From NCBI GenBank assembly GCA_003255065.1, contig QAOA01005043.1, positions 28,693-92,692 of the forward strand: 64,000 nucleotides of DNA, in the 5' to 3' direction. The position numbers and the translations under genes are program-made. Positions 33,521 through 45,195 of the stretch are shown here, piece after piece. The notes beneath the pieces were generated by a model that was not told the DNA's origin, searched no databases, and was given only the letters and a program-made list of their open reading frames with translations. How positions within the stretch are numbered: position 1 is the first letter of the stretch; every line of letters begins with the position of its first letter. The DNA comes from Cercis canadensis (Eukaryota > Streptophyta > Magnoliopsida > Fabales > Fabaceae).

Positions 33521-35251
33521 ACTCTCACAGTACATGCCTTTTCTGCAGCAGAGAACCTTCCTTAAGTGCTGTTGTATAAGTCAATTGAGGGCTTAGCAAA
33601 CAAAGAGAAATCAATTAATTAATGGTAGGAGTTGCCAACTAGTAGCCTGTCCGGTGGAATACCAAGGGAATATAGATTTTAATTATTGGTAGCTAGGAGT
33701 TATTATGAGATTACATTTTCTTTCTGGATTGTTATTATGCTTATTACTTTATACAGAAGCTGATTTCACAGAGAATTGAAAAAAAAAAATTGAAAATACT
33801 TGTTGAAGAAGTATCTGTATAGTATGATATTTTATTTTCTGTAATGTCTCATAAATCCTTATTCTCGAATGAGTAGGAGGTGCCATCAAGCTCAATTAAC
33901 ATTGGCTCAGTTAGCATGATATTTCTGTTATTATAGTATCTATTTTTTTTGTTATTTTTCCTCCAAAAAATATCTTCTGTTGGTTGATATGCCAACTAAA
34001 ATTTTTGGCATTTCAATATAGAAGCTAGCTCATCTTCTGTTTACCTGGATAGGGCTAGGAGGATATCATAATCAAGCAAGAGCAATCTGATCATGGTGGG
34101 TAAAAGCAACAAGGTCCAGATGCTAATTCATATTGAGAGAAATCCTTATGTTTTGTTGGTGGCGTTGGTCAAGAAACTTATCTAAAACAGAAAATCTCTG
34201 CACATATAGGAGGCTTATGTATTGAGACTATTATTCATTTTATTCTGTTACCTGTCAGTTAGATCTTTTATTTGAACTGCACAAGCTTGTAAGCCCACGA
34301 GACTTTTATCTTTGATGATTTTATCACAGTAGCTGGACTAATATTGAGAGACTGTTTACATGTACTTTGTCTTATTTTGTGTTTCTCTTTTACTTCTGCA
34401 TAGAATGTTAATTGAATTAGACTTTTTGCTGTTTAGTTTTGTTACCTATAAATAGTTTTTTATATATATTATTATTGTTATCAAATTGCCTCAATTTAAA
34501 CTTTTAATGTTATGCTTAATCATTGCTTTATAACATGTTAAGATGATTTATCATTGATTTGTTGATTAATTTAATTTTTTAGAAAAATATTTAATTTATT
34601 TTCTACTTTTATTAATTAATTAGTTGAGAAAAAAAATAAGTGTATTATATTATTGAATTTTATATTAAATATGTCTATTTTAATAATAAAGGATAAACTA
34701 GTAAAAATACTTTACAATAGGACTTTTCCTTTCCTTTTTTCTCCTTTTGCTCATTTTAATCATCCAAACAAATGAGAGGAAAATCTCTTCCTTTCCCTCC
34801 GTTTCCTCTCCTCTCCTCTCCTCTCTTCTCCCCTCCAAAAAAACTCCCAAACAAACCCTAAGAAAACTAGAAAGCGAGGGAAAAATCAAAAAGTTTTTTT
34901 GAGTTGGGAGTGAGGGGAAGAGGGTGGGGTTGGGAAGGAAATGTGCCCATGAACATGTGTGTTGATTATGAATAATTGTTAACCTGACATTTGTTTAGGA
35001 AGTCATGGCCTTTCATAATTGCTGGTCCTAATTCTTCATTGAGATTGCTTGCAAGCAAGGCTTGAATGGAGAAACTAGTATCCCATATCTGACTGCTTGT
35101 GGCCTTACATGAAAATTAGTGATGATGTAAGTCAATAGAGTTGCACCAGCATGGGCCCAGTAGCTATATACAAGCATAGGATTAGAGGAGATTTTCAATG
35201 GTGTGAGAAACCATCAATCCTATTCCGAAAGCAAAAGAAACAAGAAACCAT
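33521..35251. other. Intergenic DNA before TNL copy B
   Basis: No gene supported. 34720-34862 has a CT-rich run ending CCCAAACAAACCCTAA, the look of a degenerate MITE end. The junction with the duplicated TNL sequence is abrupt at about 35251. Confidence 0.5.
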
Positions 35252-35426
35252 CAAGTGTGGTTGCCGCGTGATATGTAAGGAAGATTTGGAAGTGTGGGAC
35301 AAAGCAAGGTGTGAACGAGAACAAAATAATAGCTTTGAGATGCCTTCCAGCAGTCTTTACAATACAAGAGCAACAAAAATTGCGGATGAATGGGCAAAGA
35401 TATCAAATGAACAAGAAAACTTCTAA
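35252..35426 (+). pseudogene. TNL C-terminal domain fragment (copy B)
   Basis: Starts abruptly and encodes CGCRVICKEDLEVWDKARCE, then EMPSSSLYNTRATK, ending in a stop (NEQENF). It is a close paralogue of 6991-7170. In copy A the matching position reads NYEKKYP and is open. Here a change creates TAA before the splice donor (GGTAAGT near 35438). Only the last 58 codons of the domain are present, so this is a dead 3' fragment. Confidence 0.8.
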
Positions 35427-35958
35427 AAACAATACCCGGTAAGTCAACATCTACCTTGCTTTTATCTATACAAATGTGTAGTTGCGATAATTTGTAGGGA
35501 GTCAACTATTTTTACACTTTAGTTTATTAATATTACACCCTCTTTAATATTTAAATGTGATAGAAATTAAATTATTCTTATTCAAAAATAAAAAAATTTA
35601 AAATTTTATTAATCATAATATATTTTTAATTCTTATTAAGTGTAGTTTTATTTTTTAGTTAGAAAAAAATATATAATTAGTCAATTTAAAAAAAAAATCA
35701 TTTTTAAATAAAAATAATTTAATCTATATCATATTTAAATATTAAAAACTAACCTGCCTAATATCTATTTGGTGTCTTTGGCTTTTATCTTTTTTGGGAC
35801 ACTAGTATTTGTGAAAAAATTTAGGTGAGTTCTTCCATGCATTAATAAAAGTCATATATGCATACATTGGACACGTGGAAGAAGCGAGGCCATTGTTGCT
35901 TATTTTTATTTTTCCCACAATTTTATCTTGTTCAAAATTCATTAAGTCCAAAATTCAG

Positions 35959-36576
35959 TGGCGAGCTTCCTGTTTGCAGAACCTTGCGGTGAACACAAAT
36001 TCGTTCTCGGGAGCTATTCCGGAGTTTCTTTGGGTGGTGCCTTGGTGGAGTAGAATATATCTGAACCCGAACCAGTTCAATGGGACGATTCCAGATGCTG
36101 ATGGCAGTGATGATGACGTGATCTTGAGTCACATTCATCTCAGTGATGATGACGATGATAGTAGCTATGAATATGATGGCAGTGATGATGACGATAATAG
36201 CCATAAGCCAAATTGGGTTGTTCTTGGTGTGGTAATTGCTCTTTTAATTTATTTGTCATACATTAATTACATGGGTTTTCTTAGTCTGATAATTGCTCGT
36301 TCAATTCATATCTTAATAGCAACCTATTTAGATGACAGTGATGATGGCGATAATAGGCATAAGAAGGAGGAGCATCATGAGCCACGTTATTGGGTTGGTA
36401 TTGGTATAGCAATTGCTATTTTAATTTATTTATTATACACTGATTACAGACTAGAGATAGAGGGCAGAGAGGGATTGAAGGGGGGAGCAGGGTGGCATAA
36501 GCCCCACTTTTTGGATAATCTCCTTATGGGCCTTTTTTTAATATGTTCGCTAATTTACTTGGTAAAATTCTGTTAA
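35959..36576 (+). CDS. LRR remnant plus repeated acidic/TM modules (copy B)
   Basis: Paralogue of 7641-8138, with the same acceptor (AAAATTCAG|TGG) and the same start (WRASCLQNLAVNTNSF). It is longer, about 205 residues: LRR-like part; then two tandem modules, each an Asp-rich/His segment followed by a membrane helix (SDDDDNSHKPNWVVLGVVIA and DDGDNRHKKEEHHEPRYWVG, then IAILIYLLY); an extra hydrophobic stretch between them (FLSLIIARSIHILIA); the loop EIEGREGLKGGAGW; and a final helix (FLDNLLMGLFLICSLIYLV). The upstream exon ends in a stop, so normal fusion to the TNL is broken here. The open frame also extends upstream to 35875 but has no ATG there. I cannot name the family. Confidence 0.45.
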   Translation, partial: WRASCLQNLAVNTNSFSGAIPEFLWVVPWWSRIYLNPNQFNGTIPDADGSDDDVILSHIHLSDDDDDSSYEYDGSDDDDNSHKPNWVVLGVVIALLIYLSYINYMGFLSLIIARSIHILIATYLDDSDDGDNRHKKEEHHEPRYWVGIGIAIAILIYLLYTDYRLEIEGREGLKGGAGWHKPHFLDNLLMGLFLICSLIYLVKFC

Positions 36577-36985
36577 AAATCTAGAAAAAATGCTTATTGC
36601 GTATGGATTTTAATGTTGTTCTTTATGTGGGTATTTATTGTACGTTTATTACAGGACTCATTATGATTGTAAATTGCCGTTTAGTTTGAATTTCTATCTA
36701 TGATGTGTACAAAAAAAAAAAAAAAGANAAAAAAAAAAAAAAAAGAGTAAATTAATCTAACATCCTTTGTATTTAGCATAAAATTACACAAGCCTCCCAT
36801 CTCTTTTAAAACCATACAAAAACATCTTTTAACATTCAAACACACTATAAAATAACCTAATTAACACTTTTCTCTAACAGAAAAGCAAAAAAAATTAATT
36901 AGTATCAAATTGAAAAAGCACCAATTAATTTCTTGCAACTAGTATGGAATTGAAAAAAGCACCAAATACATTTTCTGAAAAAAAA
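36577..36985. other. Spacer with A-rich run and one N
   Basis: Homology to 8139-8215 continues to about 36660. A poly-A stretch follows with an N at 36727. No gene. Confidence 0.6.
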
Positions 36986-38058
36986 TTTCAATCAAGCTTG
37001 ATTAATGTCAAATTGATAGAGGAAAAGTATAATTAGTGGAAAAAAAATATAATCTCAATTTAATTTCATGCAACTAGTATCAAAATAAAAAATCTTCTTA
37101 TTAATTTAGAGCAATTCTTTTTCAATTAAACTTGATTAGTGTCGAATTAAAAATTCTCCAATCTTTTTTTCTTGCTTTTAATGGTAAGGGCACCATTAGG
37201 CCAGCTTTCTGCATCAAGAGTGAGTCCCTCACCAAGCAATCTTAAAGATGCACTCCTCACATTAGCACGGCGCATTCAGGAAAAAAAATTTCATTGGTGC
37301 ATTTCTCCAATCTAATTAATTTCATGTGATTCAATTTCAATTGCACTTAATTAGTGTCAAATTAAAAGAAAAATCAGTCTAATTTCATGCGATTATAGTA
37401 GCCAATTGAAAATTCCTAATTACCTTTCATGCAGTTCTTTTCAATTGGATTAATTAGTGTCAAAACTAAAAGAGTCCACATATAATTTCTTGAAATTCTA
37501 TTCTAATTAAATTTGATTAGTGTCAAATTAAACCAAAACAAAAAAAAGTCAATTTCTGCTATCACTAAACTAAGGAAAAAGGAATTACACAAGGAGTCAA
37601 TAAGAAGTAGTCGTCAAGGACCAGTGAATTGGATTCAAAAAACCTCAATTAAATTTGAGGCAATTAGTGTCATAACTTTTTTCTTATTTAATTATATTTT
37701 TAATAATCTGATTTATAATAAATAACTATTATCTTTCTAAAAATGTCATTAATTAATATAGACAGAAAATTGAAAAGCATTTTTAAACTCACACTAATAG
37801 CTTAAACCTTTAAAATGAATCATTTCTTGATATGATATCAAAGTGACTTCTAGTTAATGATAAGAAGTATTTTCATTCTTATGATAAATATTATTTAAAT
37901 ACAAGATAGGAATAAATCCATTCTTTATATAATACTTTAAACTCGAAAGACTTTTGCATATATTAGAGATGAAAATTATTATTATAGCTGAAACATTTAG
38001 GATTGTTATGAAGTTTCTTGATATGATATGAGGGCTTCTTCAACTAAATGTTTCTACT
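36986..38058. repeat. Segmental duplication copy B (partner 11358-12430)
   Basis: Collinear with 11358-12430. In this copy it lies only about 330 bp after the TNL tail homology and directly before a TNL TIR exon, so it looks like the intergenic spacer of an old tandem TNL array. It contains a TRIM-like relic near 37765-37850. Confidence 0.85.
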
Positions 38059-38070
38059 TTGGTCATTGAT

Positions 38071-38154
38071 ATGATATGATAAGGTACCAAAAGGGAAGTT
38101 TTGCCGAAGCTTATGATATGATAAGGTACCAAAAGGGAAGTTTTGCCGAAGCTT
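38071..38154 (+). repeat. Perfect 42-bp tandem duplication in the TIR exon
   Basis: ATGATATGATAAGGTACC... occurs twice without a mismatch (38071-38112 and 38113-38154). The unit is 14 codons, so IRYQKGSFAEA is repeated in frame. The perfect identity points to a recent event. Confidence 0.95.
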
Positions 38155-41090
38155 TCAGAAAACATGAAGAGAGATATAAAGAAGACACACACAAGGTTGA
38201 AAGATGGAGACAAGCATTAAGAAAAGTTGCCGATTTATCTGGGTACCCGTCCAAGGATAGGTAATTAATTTGCCATTGTCTAGGTAACTAAGTAGAATAG
38301 CAATGTTAAAAATAAAAGCCCATATATCCAGCTGCAATTAATAATCTGGTTATGTGGTAAAAAATATCAACTTAAAAGCTTGGCAGTTAAGCTAGAAAAG
38401 TATTGAGCATATATTCTGAATCTGTGTAGAAGGTGCTAAATATATATATGATAACATGTGTTGGCTGTTTCTTCATATATTTGATTATAATTTTTATTTA
38501 ACACTCAACACAATATTATCCTTTCTTTCGACGTAGGCACCAATCACAACTCATTGAAGAAATTGTAGCGGAACTATGGACGAAACTGCAACGTAAATTG
38601 CCATCACACAATGATGGACTAGTTGGAATTCATTCAAGGATGGAAAAGATGCTTTCACTTTTAGGCAAGGATGTTTGCTTCATAGGAATATGGGGCATGG
38701 GTGGTATAGGAAAGACAACTCTTGCTAGATTTGTTTATGAGACGATCCGCAATAAATTTGACATTAATTGTTTCCTTGCTAATGTTAGAGAGATTTCTGG
38801 TGAAAGAGATCATGGTCTGGTTAAGCTGCAAAGAGAACCTCTTTCTCATCTGAAAATTAGCGGCTTGGAAATTGAAGATTCATTTGATGGAAAGAAACAA
38901 ATTAGAAACCTTTTGTTCAACAAAAAGGTTCTTCTTGTCCTTGATGATATTAGTGCCAATAGCCAACTAGAGAATTTGGCTGGAAACCAAAATTGGTTTG
39001 GTCAAGGGAGTAGAGTAATAATAACAACTAGAGACAAGCAATTGCTAATATCACACGGTGTGTCTGAAATGTATCCAATGCAAATCTTGAATCGTGAGGA
39101 ATCCCTTCAACTCTTTTGTCAAAATCCCTTCAATCTTGAATCTTGAAATGTATCTAGAGTTGTCTGAAAATGTGGTTCAATATGCTGGAGGCCTTCCTTT
39201 GGCTCTAAAAGTATTGGGTTCCTTTCTTTGTGGAAGAAGTGTACCTGAATGGGAAAATGCTCTGGACGAGATCAAAAACTTTCCTCCTAAAGATATTATA
39301 AGTAGACTCCAAATAAGCTACAAAGCATTGGATGACAACAAAAAGAATATATTTTTGAATATAGCTTGCTTCTTTAAGGGAATGAGCAAACATGAGGTGA
39401 TACATATATTGGAAGTATGCGATCTTTATTCTACCATTGGAATAAATGTTCTTCTTGAGAGATCCTTGCTAACTGAATATCTTGAGCGTGGTAAATGGCG
39501 TTTGGGGATGCATGACTTGCTTCAAGAAATGGGTAAGCATATAGTTATCCAAGAATCTCTTGATGATGTGGAAAAATGCAGTAGGTTGTGGTTGCAAGAC
39601 AATATTGATGATGTATTTACAAAAAATAAGGTAAGTACATGCTTAATTTCATTAAATTAATGTTGTTACATTTTTCACTTGCATGCTTTATCAATTTTAA
39701 TTTAATTTATATCTTTACTATTATTCTTTATCAATCATACATCCATTTTTTTTTCTACTTTTTCAGGGAACTGAGCTTATTCGAAGCACTGTTTTGAACC
39801 CAAGTAGGTCATATGAAGCACGCTGGGATCCTGAAGCCTTCTCAAAGATGTAGAACATTAAATTATTGATGTTAAAAAAATTGGATCTTCCCCTTGCTCT
39901 TAATTGTCTTTCCAAAGAATTAAAATTTCTGAAATGGAAGCAATTTCCGTTAGAAGAATTGCCACTTGGTGTTCCACTTGACAAACTTACTGAACTTACA
40001 CTGCACAAAAGCAAAATTAAGCAGCTTTGGCAAGGAACAAGGGCATAAATTCTATACTTTATCTAGAGAGTTACATAGCTTGATTTAAATCCTTGTGCAC
40101 GGTCGTCAAAATCTCATTATTATTATTTTTTGTTTCTGATTTCTTTGTTTGATTAGGTTTTTGGAAAGCTGAAGATAATTGATTTGACAGATTCTAAGGA
40201 TCTAATTCTATTTCCTAGTGTTTCTAGGGTTCCATGTCTTGATTCCTTGGTCCTTAAAAAATGTATAAACCTTGTCGAGATTCATCATTCTGTTGGAGTG
40301 TACAAGAAGCTTAGGTTACTGAACTTGAGAAATTGTATGAATCTTGAAATCCTTCCAAGTAAACTAGAAATGGATTCTTTGGAAGTTTTCATTCTTTCAG
40401 GTTGTTCAAAAGTTCAAGAGCTTCCAGAGTTTGGAGACAATATGGAAAATCTATCAAAGCTTGATTTAAAGGGTTGCAAAAGTCTTGTTTGCCTGCCAAC
40501 ATCCATTGATAATTTAAAATCTCTTCGAATTCTTGATACTTCTGATTGTCCTAAGCTTTCTTCACTGCCAGAGAATTTGGACAAATTTGAGGGTTTGGAG
40601 GAGCTTGATGTACGTGGAACTGCCATAAAAGATATACCCCCCACCATTGTTCATCTAACGTTTCTCAAAAAATTATCTTTGGGTGGACAAAGAGAAACAG
40701 AATCCAACTCATGCAACTTATTAGGTCTTCCCTTTCAACTTATTATGATGTTGCCTGCTTTGTCGAGCTTTTCCCTTTTGGAGGAATTAGATTTGAGTTA
40801 CCGTAATCTTAGTGATGAATCACTCCCTGTCGATCTTGGGTGCCTACCATTGTTGTGAAACTTAGATTTAAGTGGGAACAATTTTATTAACCTACCGGCA
40901 AGCAGCTTTGCTAATCTTTCTAAGCTATATAATCTTAAGTTAAATGATTGCCCAATGCTTAAGTCGGTTCCTATGCTTCCTCCCGAAGTACATCGGTTAT
41001 CAGCAAGAAACAGTCATTCATGGGAACCACTCTCAGATCCACAGTACCTTTGTGATTATTTTACGTCATACCCAGAGGTACGGTTGGCTA

Positions 41091-41092
<2 letters not shown>

Positions 41093-41130
<38 letters not shown>
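41093..41130. repeat. (CT)n microsatellite in a TNL intron
   Basis: Nineteen CT units directly after the donor of the intron between the LRR and C-JID exons. The same intron in copy A (6391-6502) has only a short CT-rich patch. Confidence 0.95.
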
Positions 41131-41134
<4 letters not shown>

Positions 41135-41978
41135 TTTCCAACACACTTACAATATCCTATCCTTAGTTATTTAAGAAGAAAGTTTTATTGTTAAAGGTGA
41201 GATACGATTACTATCATTTTTTGGTTATTCCTGGCAGTAAGATTCCACCATGGTTCAATAATCAAAGTTACTTTCATGAGGAGATAGATTCATCATTTCA
41301 TTGGGAAGTGATTTCATTTACAACCCTGATATGTTTTAGAAAATGAGGTATTGATATCAATAATAGTGGACATCCCTGATTATTGTCTTTCAAGTGAAGG
41401 GTGGGGAATTGCTTTATGCCTTGCGTTTGAAAATCCGTTTCCACCATTTCCTTGGCTTGTTCCTACACTTACTTGGATTTGTAAAACTCCCAAAGTTGAA
41501 GTGCCCATCCCCTCAGGTTTCCCATTTTCAAGCTGGATTGAAGAGTTTAGTGACCCTCACTTGTGTATTTTATTGTTGAGAGGTGATGACGCAAATATTC
41601 AACGACATCTAAAAGGTGGTCACAACCAAATTCAATTATTGTTTTATGCTCCAGCGATTGCTACGTGGAAGGATGCATCTCGTGGTCCACTTCATGATAC
41701 GATGAACATAAGCAAGTGTGGGTGCCGTGTGTTATCTAAAGAAGATCTACAAGTGTGGGGCAAAGCAACGAGTAAAAGAAAACAAAGTAATAACTTTGAC
41801 ACCCCTTCCAGCAGTCTCAACAAATCAAGAGAAAGTGAGATCCCTTCCAGCAGTCACAACAAATCAAGAGCAACTGACATTGGGGATGAAAATCCAAGCT
41901 ATGACGGAAATGAGATGACATTTGTCGATGTATCAAGTGCAGAAGCAAAACGATGAGAACTTGGATAAAACATTCTCT

Positions 41979-42766
41979 GTAAGTCTTTATCTTCCTTGCT
42001 TTTATTATCTATACTATTGTTGTGGCATTGACTTGATTTCTTTGTGGCGCACTGCTATTTGTAATGAAATTTTCAATTTACCCTCAAAATTGCAACACTT
42101 GTTGGATTTATTACACTAGTGAGGTCCATAGGGGCTGAGCCAGAATATTTTCCAGGGGGGCTGGAGTAAAGGTTATAAGACAATAAACAAATTTCAAACC
42201 AACGTACAGTGTAGCCATATTATAGGAAATATAGAGCTAACAAACACTTAAAAAGGATATGAAAGTATAAATTACGGGGCAGCCAATATTATCAAAATAA
42301 AACTGTGTAGAAAAAAGTACTAAATATGTACCCCTACTTTTTAAGTACCAAAACAGGCATTGTAGATGGCTAAGGCTCAACAGCATTTTCACTACTAGGC
42401 TCAGGCTCTGGACTTAGAATTGGTGTTACAGAAATAGAATGAGTATTATCACTATTTCTCTCTTTTCTCTTAAAAAAAATGAATAAATGGCTGTTTTCTT
42501 AAACATCTTTCAACCTAAGAAGAAAGTATTCATGAATAATATCAAATGAAAAAGTTACACCTAATCTATTTACATTCAAATACAGATTATTGACAAAAAA
42601 AAAAATAGATCAGTAAAAAGCTAGACATCCAACTCCAACAAATCCAACATAATAATGAAAATAAAGATAGTAAATCAAAGAATTACATCTATGCTATAAT
42701 GATAAGAAACTCAGTTACTTTTCAATTCTTCAAATCTATATTTATGCCATGCATGAATGAAATGCG
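41979..42766. other. Spacer after the TNL pseudogene
   Basis: 42030-42085 still resembles the downstream intron of copies A and B (GCACTGCTATTTGTAATG), but the LRR/TM exon is absent. 42122-42170 (GGGGCTGAGCCAGAATATTT) looks like the edge of a DNA transposon. Nothing further is recognised. Confidence 0.5.
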
Positions 42767-42771
42767 ATCCG

Positions 42772-44293
42772 CGATATGTGCTTTTTATGTCGTTAAGTTC
42801 CATGTTTTATTAATGGATTCTTACTTAGATTCGAGCACAATTTGCTTTAAACATGGTACTTAACCTCAATATTTGTGTTATCAGGTTTTTGACACTATTT
42901 CTGTATTTTGGGTATATTTTTAGTTCTGGATGTCTAAAAATGGTGAATTTTACCTTGTAGGAAAGCTAAGAGGATTATCTACAACTTTCATTCAGACCTC
43001 CAAGGCTAATTCGGACATTCAGTGGGTCAAATTTAACCCAGAAATCAGAACCGATATCTTGGAATCGGGTCTGGACCTTTATGAAGAGATTTGGGCATAA
43101 CTTACTCATCTTAAGTCCAAATTAAGTGATTTCGGTGGCTAATTAATCCTAAGAGGCAAAGGAATCAAAAGAAATTGAAGTCTATACAAGGGACACGGCC
43201 TAGACACGGCCGTGTCCATGCCCGTGTTCGAGGTCCGGAGAGCATCTTAAGAAAATGCCCAGCCACCATAAGTGAACACGGCCGTGTCTAGGCCATGTTC
43301 GAGCTTCTGAAAGGTGAAACCCTAGATTTAGAATTGTATTTATATGCATCTAAGAGGGGAAAGAAGGGAGCTCCGTCTTTTGGACATCAAGAGGCACGAT
43401 TCAGAGCCAGAGGCGGCAGCCCAACCCGAAGGGGTTGAAGAAGAGCAAGATAGAAGATCAACCCATTGAAAGAATTCATGAGAATGAGTTTTTCTGATTC
43501 TATCTTGTCTTCCATTTCTCTGTTTTTCTGGTTTAAATATGTGTAGTTAAACTTTCTTAGTTAGGGATTGATGTAGTTAGGATTTTGATAAAGCTTTGCT
43601 GTTGATTAATGTTATTTTGATTCAAATCTATTTGTTGAATAGAATTTGCTGTTCTTAATGCCTTTAAATTCTTTGCTACCATTTGAATTGTTAAGAGATT
43701 CGTTTCAACACTAGGAATAGTAAGATCCGAATGTGCTCTATAAATTCTGTCCTAAATTGAGTTAATCTAGGGATAGATAACTTCGTTTAGGTAGTATTAG
43801 ATTAATTTCCTAGAACCAAATCACCTAAATTAATTGGTTGTATCAAGGAATTGGACAAGTAATTAGTATAGGGAGGATTGTATCACCAAGGAATTGGGTT
43901 CAATCACTTTAAGGAAATGAACCAACAACAAAGGAATTGTAACTGAATTAAGTAGTCCAGTATTGATTCTGAGATTACCTTGTCTATGAGGAAATCGAAT
44001 TGCAAGTGAATGAAATCAACCCCTAACCTTTCTCATTCTTATTACAAATCTCACATTTAGATTGTCTCTTAAAGATTGTTACGATATTGTTGGAATTTTG
44101 TTACTTAGTGTCATTTAGTTAATTGCAGCAGCTCATTCCAGGGCTACCTTCAATCCAAATCATTTATCCTTTCGAATAGAATATTTATTGGTGAAATTGG
44201 TAATTGTTAGCCTTAATCCTCGTGGGAACGATACTCTACTCACTACTATATTACTTGTGTGACCCGGTATACTTGCCGGAAAAAGTCCCATCA
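42772..44293 (+). mobile_element. Solo LTR, Athila-type (1522 bp)
   Basis: Flanked by a perfect 5-bp duplication ATCCG (42767-42771 and 44294-44298). It ends AAAAAGTCCCATCA like the LTRs at 50161, 61889 and 63570. The first base is C where the family has T (CGATA versus TGATA). The 3' half (from about 43550) is close to the other LTRs; the 5' half is much more diverged. It has ACACGGCCGTGT motifs (43195-43310) before a TATA-like TATTTATAT (about 43338). No internal sequence follows. Confidence 0.9.
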
Positions 44294-44298
44294 ATCCG

Positions 44299-45187
44299 AT
44301 TTCATTCCATTTCCCTTCGAACCCCCAAATTTCTTTCCCCTCAAATTGAGTTGGAGGCAATAGATTGAAACATTTTTTAATTAAAAAAATTATGAAATTA
44401 CTAATATACCTCTTAAGTTATTTTCAAAATTTAAAACAAATTTACTATTATAGAAATTTACTTTTATAACTTATGTCGTACTCTTCCATTTCACTTTAAC
44501 TCCCAAACAAGAGGAAGATAGTTGCCCTCTCTTTCTAACAGAAACATCCAACTCCCAGCTGTATGAATAGGAGCACACTTAACTTCACTAAGCTAAAGCT
44601 CTTCCGTATATATATATATATATTTAAATTTTATTCATAAAATAAAAAAATGATTGACATACATGTTTGTGGATATAAATATTCCAGTAATATTGTAACA
44701 TGTATGTCTATATTTATTGGCGTGCATAAAGAAACTAATTGCTATGATTTGAATTTAATATCCTTCACCAAATCTTACTCACCTCAACCATTTGTACTAA
44801 AGCTAATACACATTAACACAATTCTCAAAACGAATTTTTTTATTAGTTTCTTAAATAGAAATTGAACATTATAGTAAATTTAGTGATTTTTTTTTGTTAC
44901 AAAATTTAAGTGATGTTTACTAGGTGAATTTTGGTCTATTATAGACGCCTAACAGCCTATAATTACCTTTACCAATTATTAATGAGTTTTCAACTTGGGA
45001 CTTTCATAATGTTATATCCAATTGTCAACCATCAAGGTGTCCCCATAGGTACCTATGCGGAGTTATTAATGTAGAGGTTTGGACTTTGGTGCTATACTTG
45101 AATGTCCTTTGCAGTTGAAATTTTTAAGTAATATTAACCCTGTAGAGAAAGTATATTGACGTGCAGACCTCTTTCATCAAATAGTTC
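44299..45187. other. AT-rich intergenic DNA
   Basis: (TA)n at 44608-44623. 44385-44515 resembles a degenerate small transposon (ending CCCAAACAAGAGGAAG). No gene supported. Confidence 0.5.
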
Positions 45188-45195
45188 ATATATAT

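Larger units (their letters stand above)
38065..41978 (+). pseudogene. TIR-NBS-LRR (TNL) resistance gene, multiply broken
   Basis: Exons by homology: TIR end to 38260 (FRKHEERYKEDTHKVERWRQ); NBS 38537-39630 with P-loop GMGGIGKTT, LVLDD, GSRVIITTRD, GGLPLALKVLG and GMHDLLQ; 39767-40042 (NBS-LRR linker); LRRs 40157-41077; C-JID domain from 41197 (PGSKIPPWFNNQ). It would be a nucleotide-switch immune receptor. Lesions: most of the TIR domain is missing and 42 bp are duplicated; frameshift near 39120 after ESLQLFCQ; TAG at 39851; TGA at 40856; frameshift near 41345. The intron after 40042 has a GC donor. The frame ends at a stop at 41954-41956. It is not a functional full-length receptor, although an NBS-containing partial transcript is possible. 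Confidence 0.9.

Noticed and set aside
44160-44360. Minus-strand frame beginning near MPPTQFEGKE or MGLFPASIPGHT, recurring at 50028-50219 and 61756-61953
   Set aside because: It is the reverse complement of the conserved LTR end; recurrence reflects the LTR family, not a gene.
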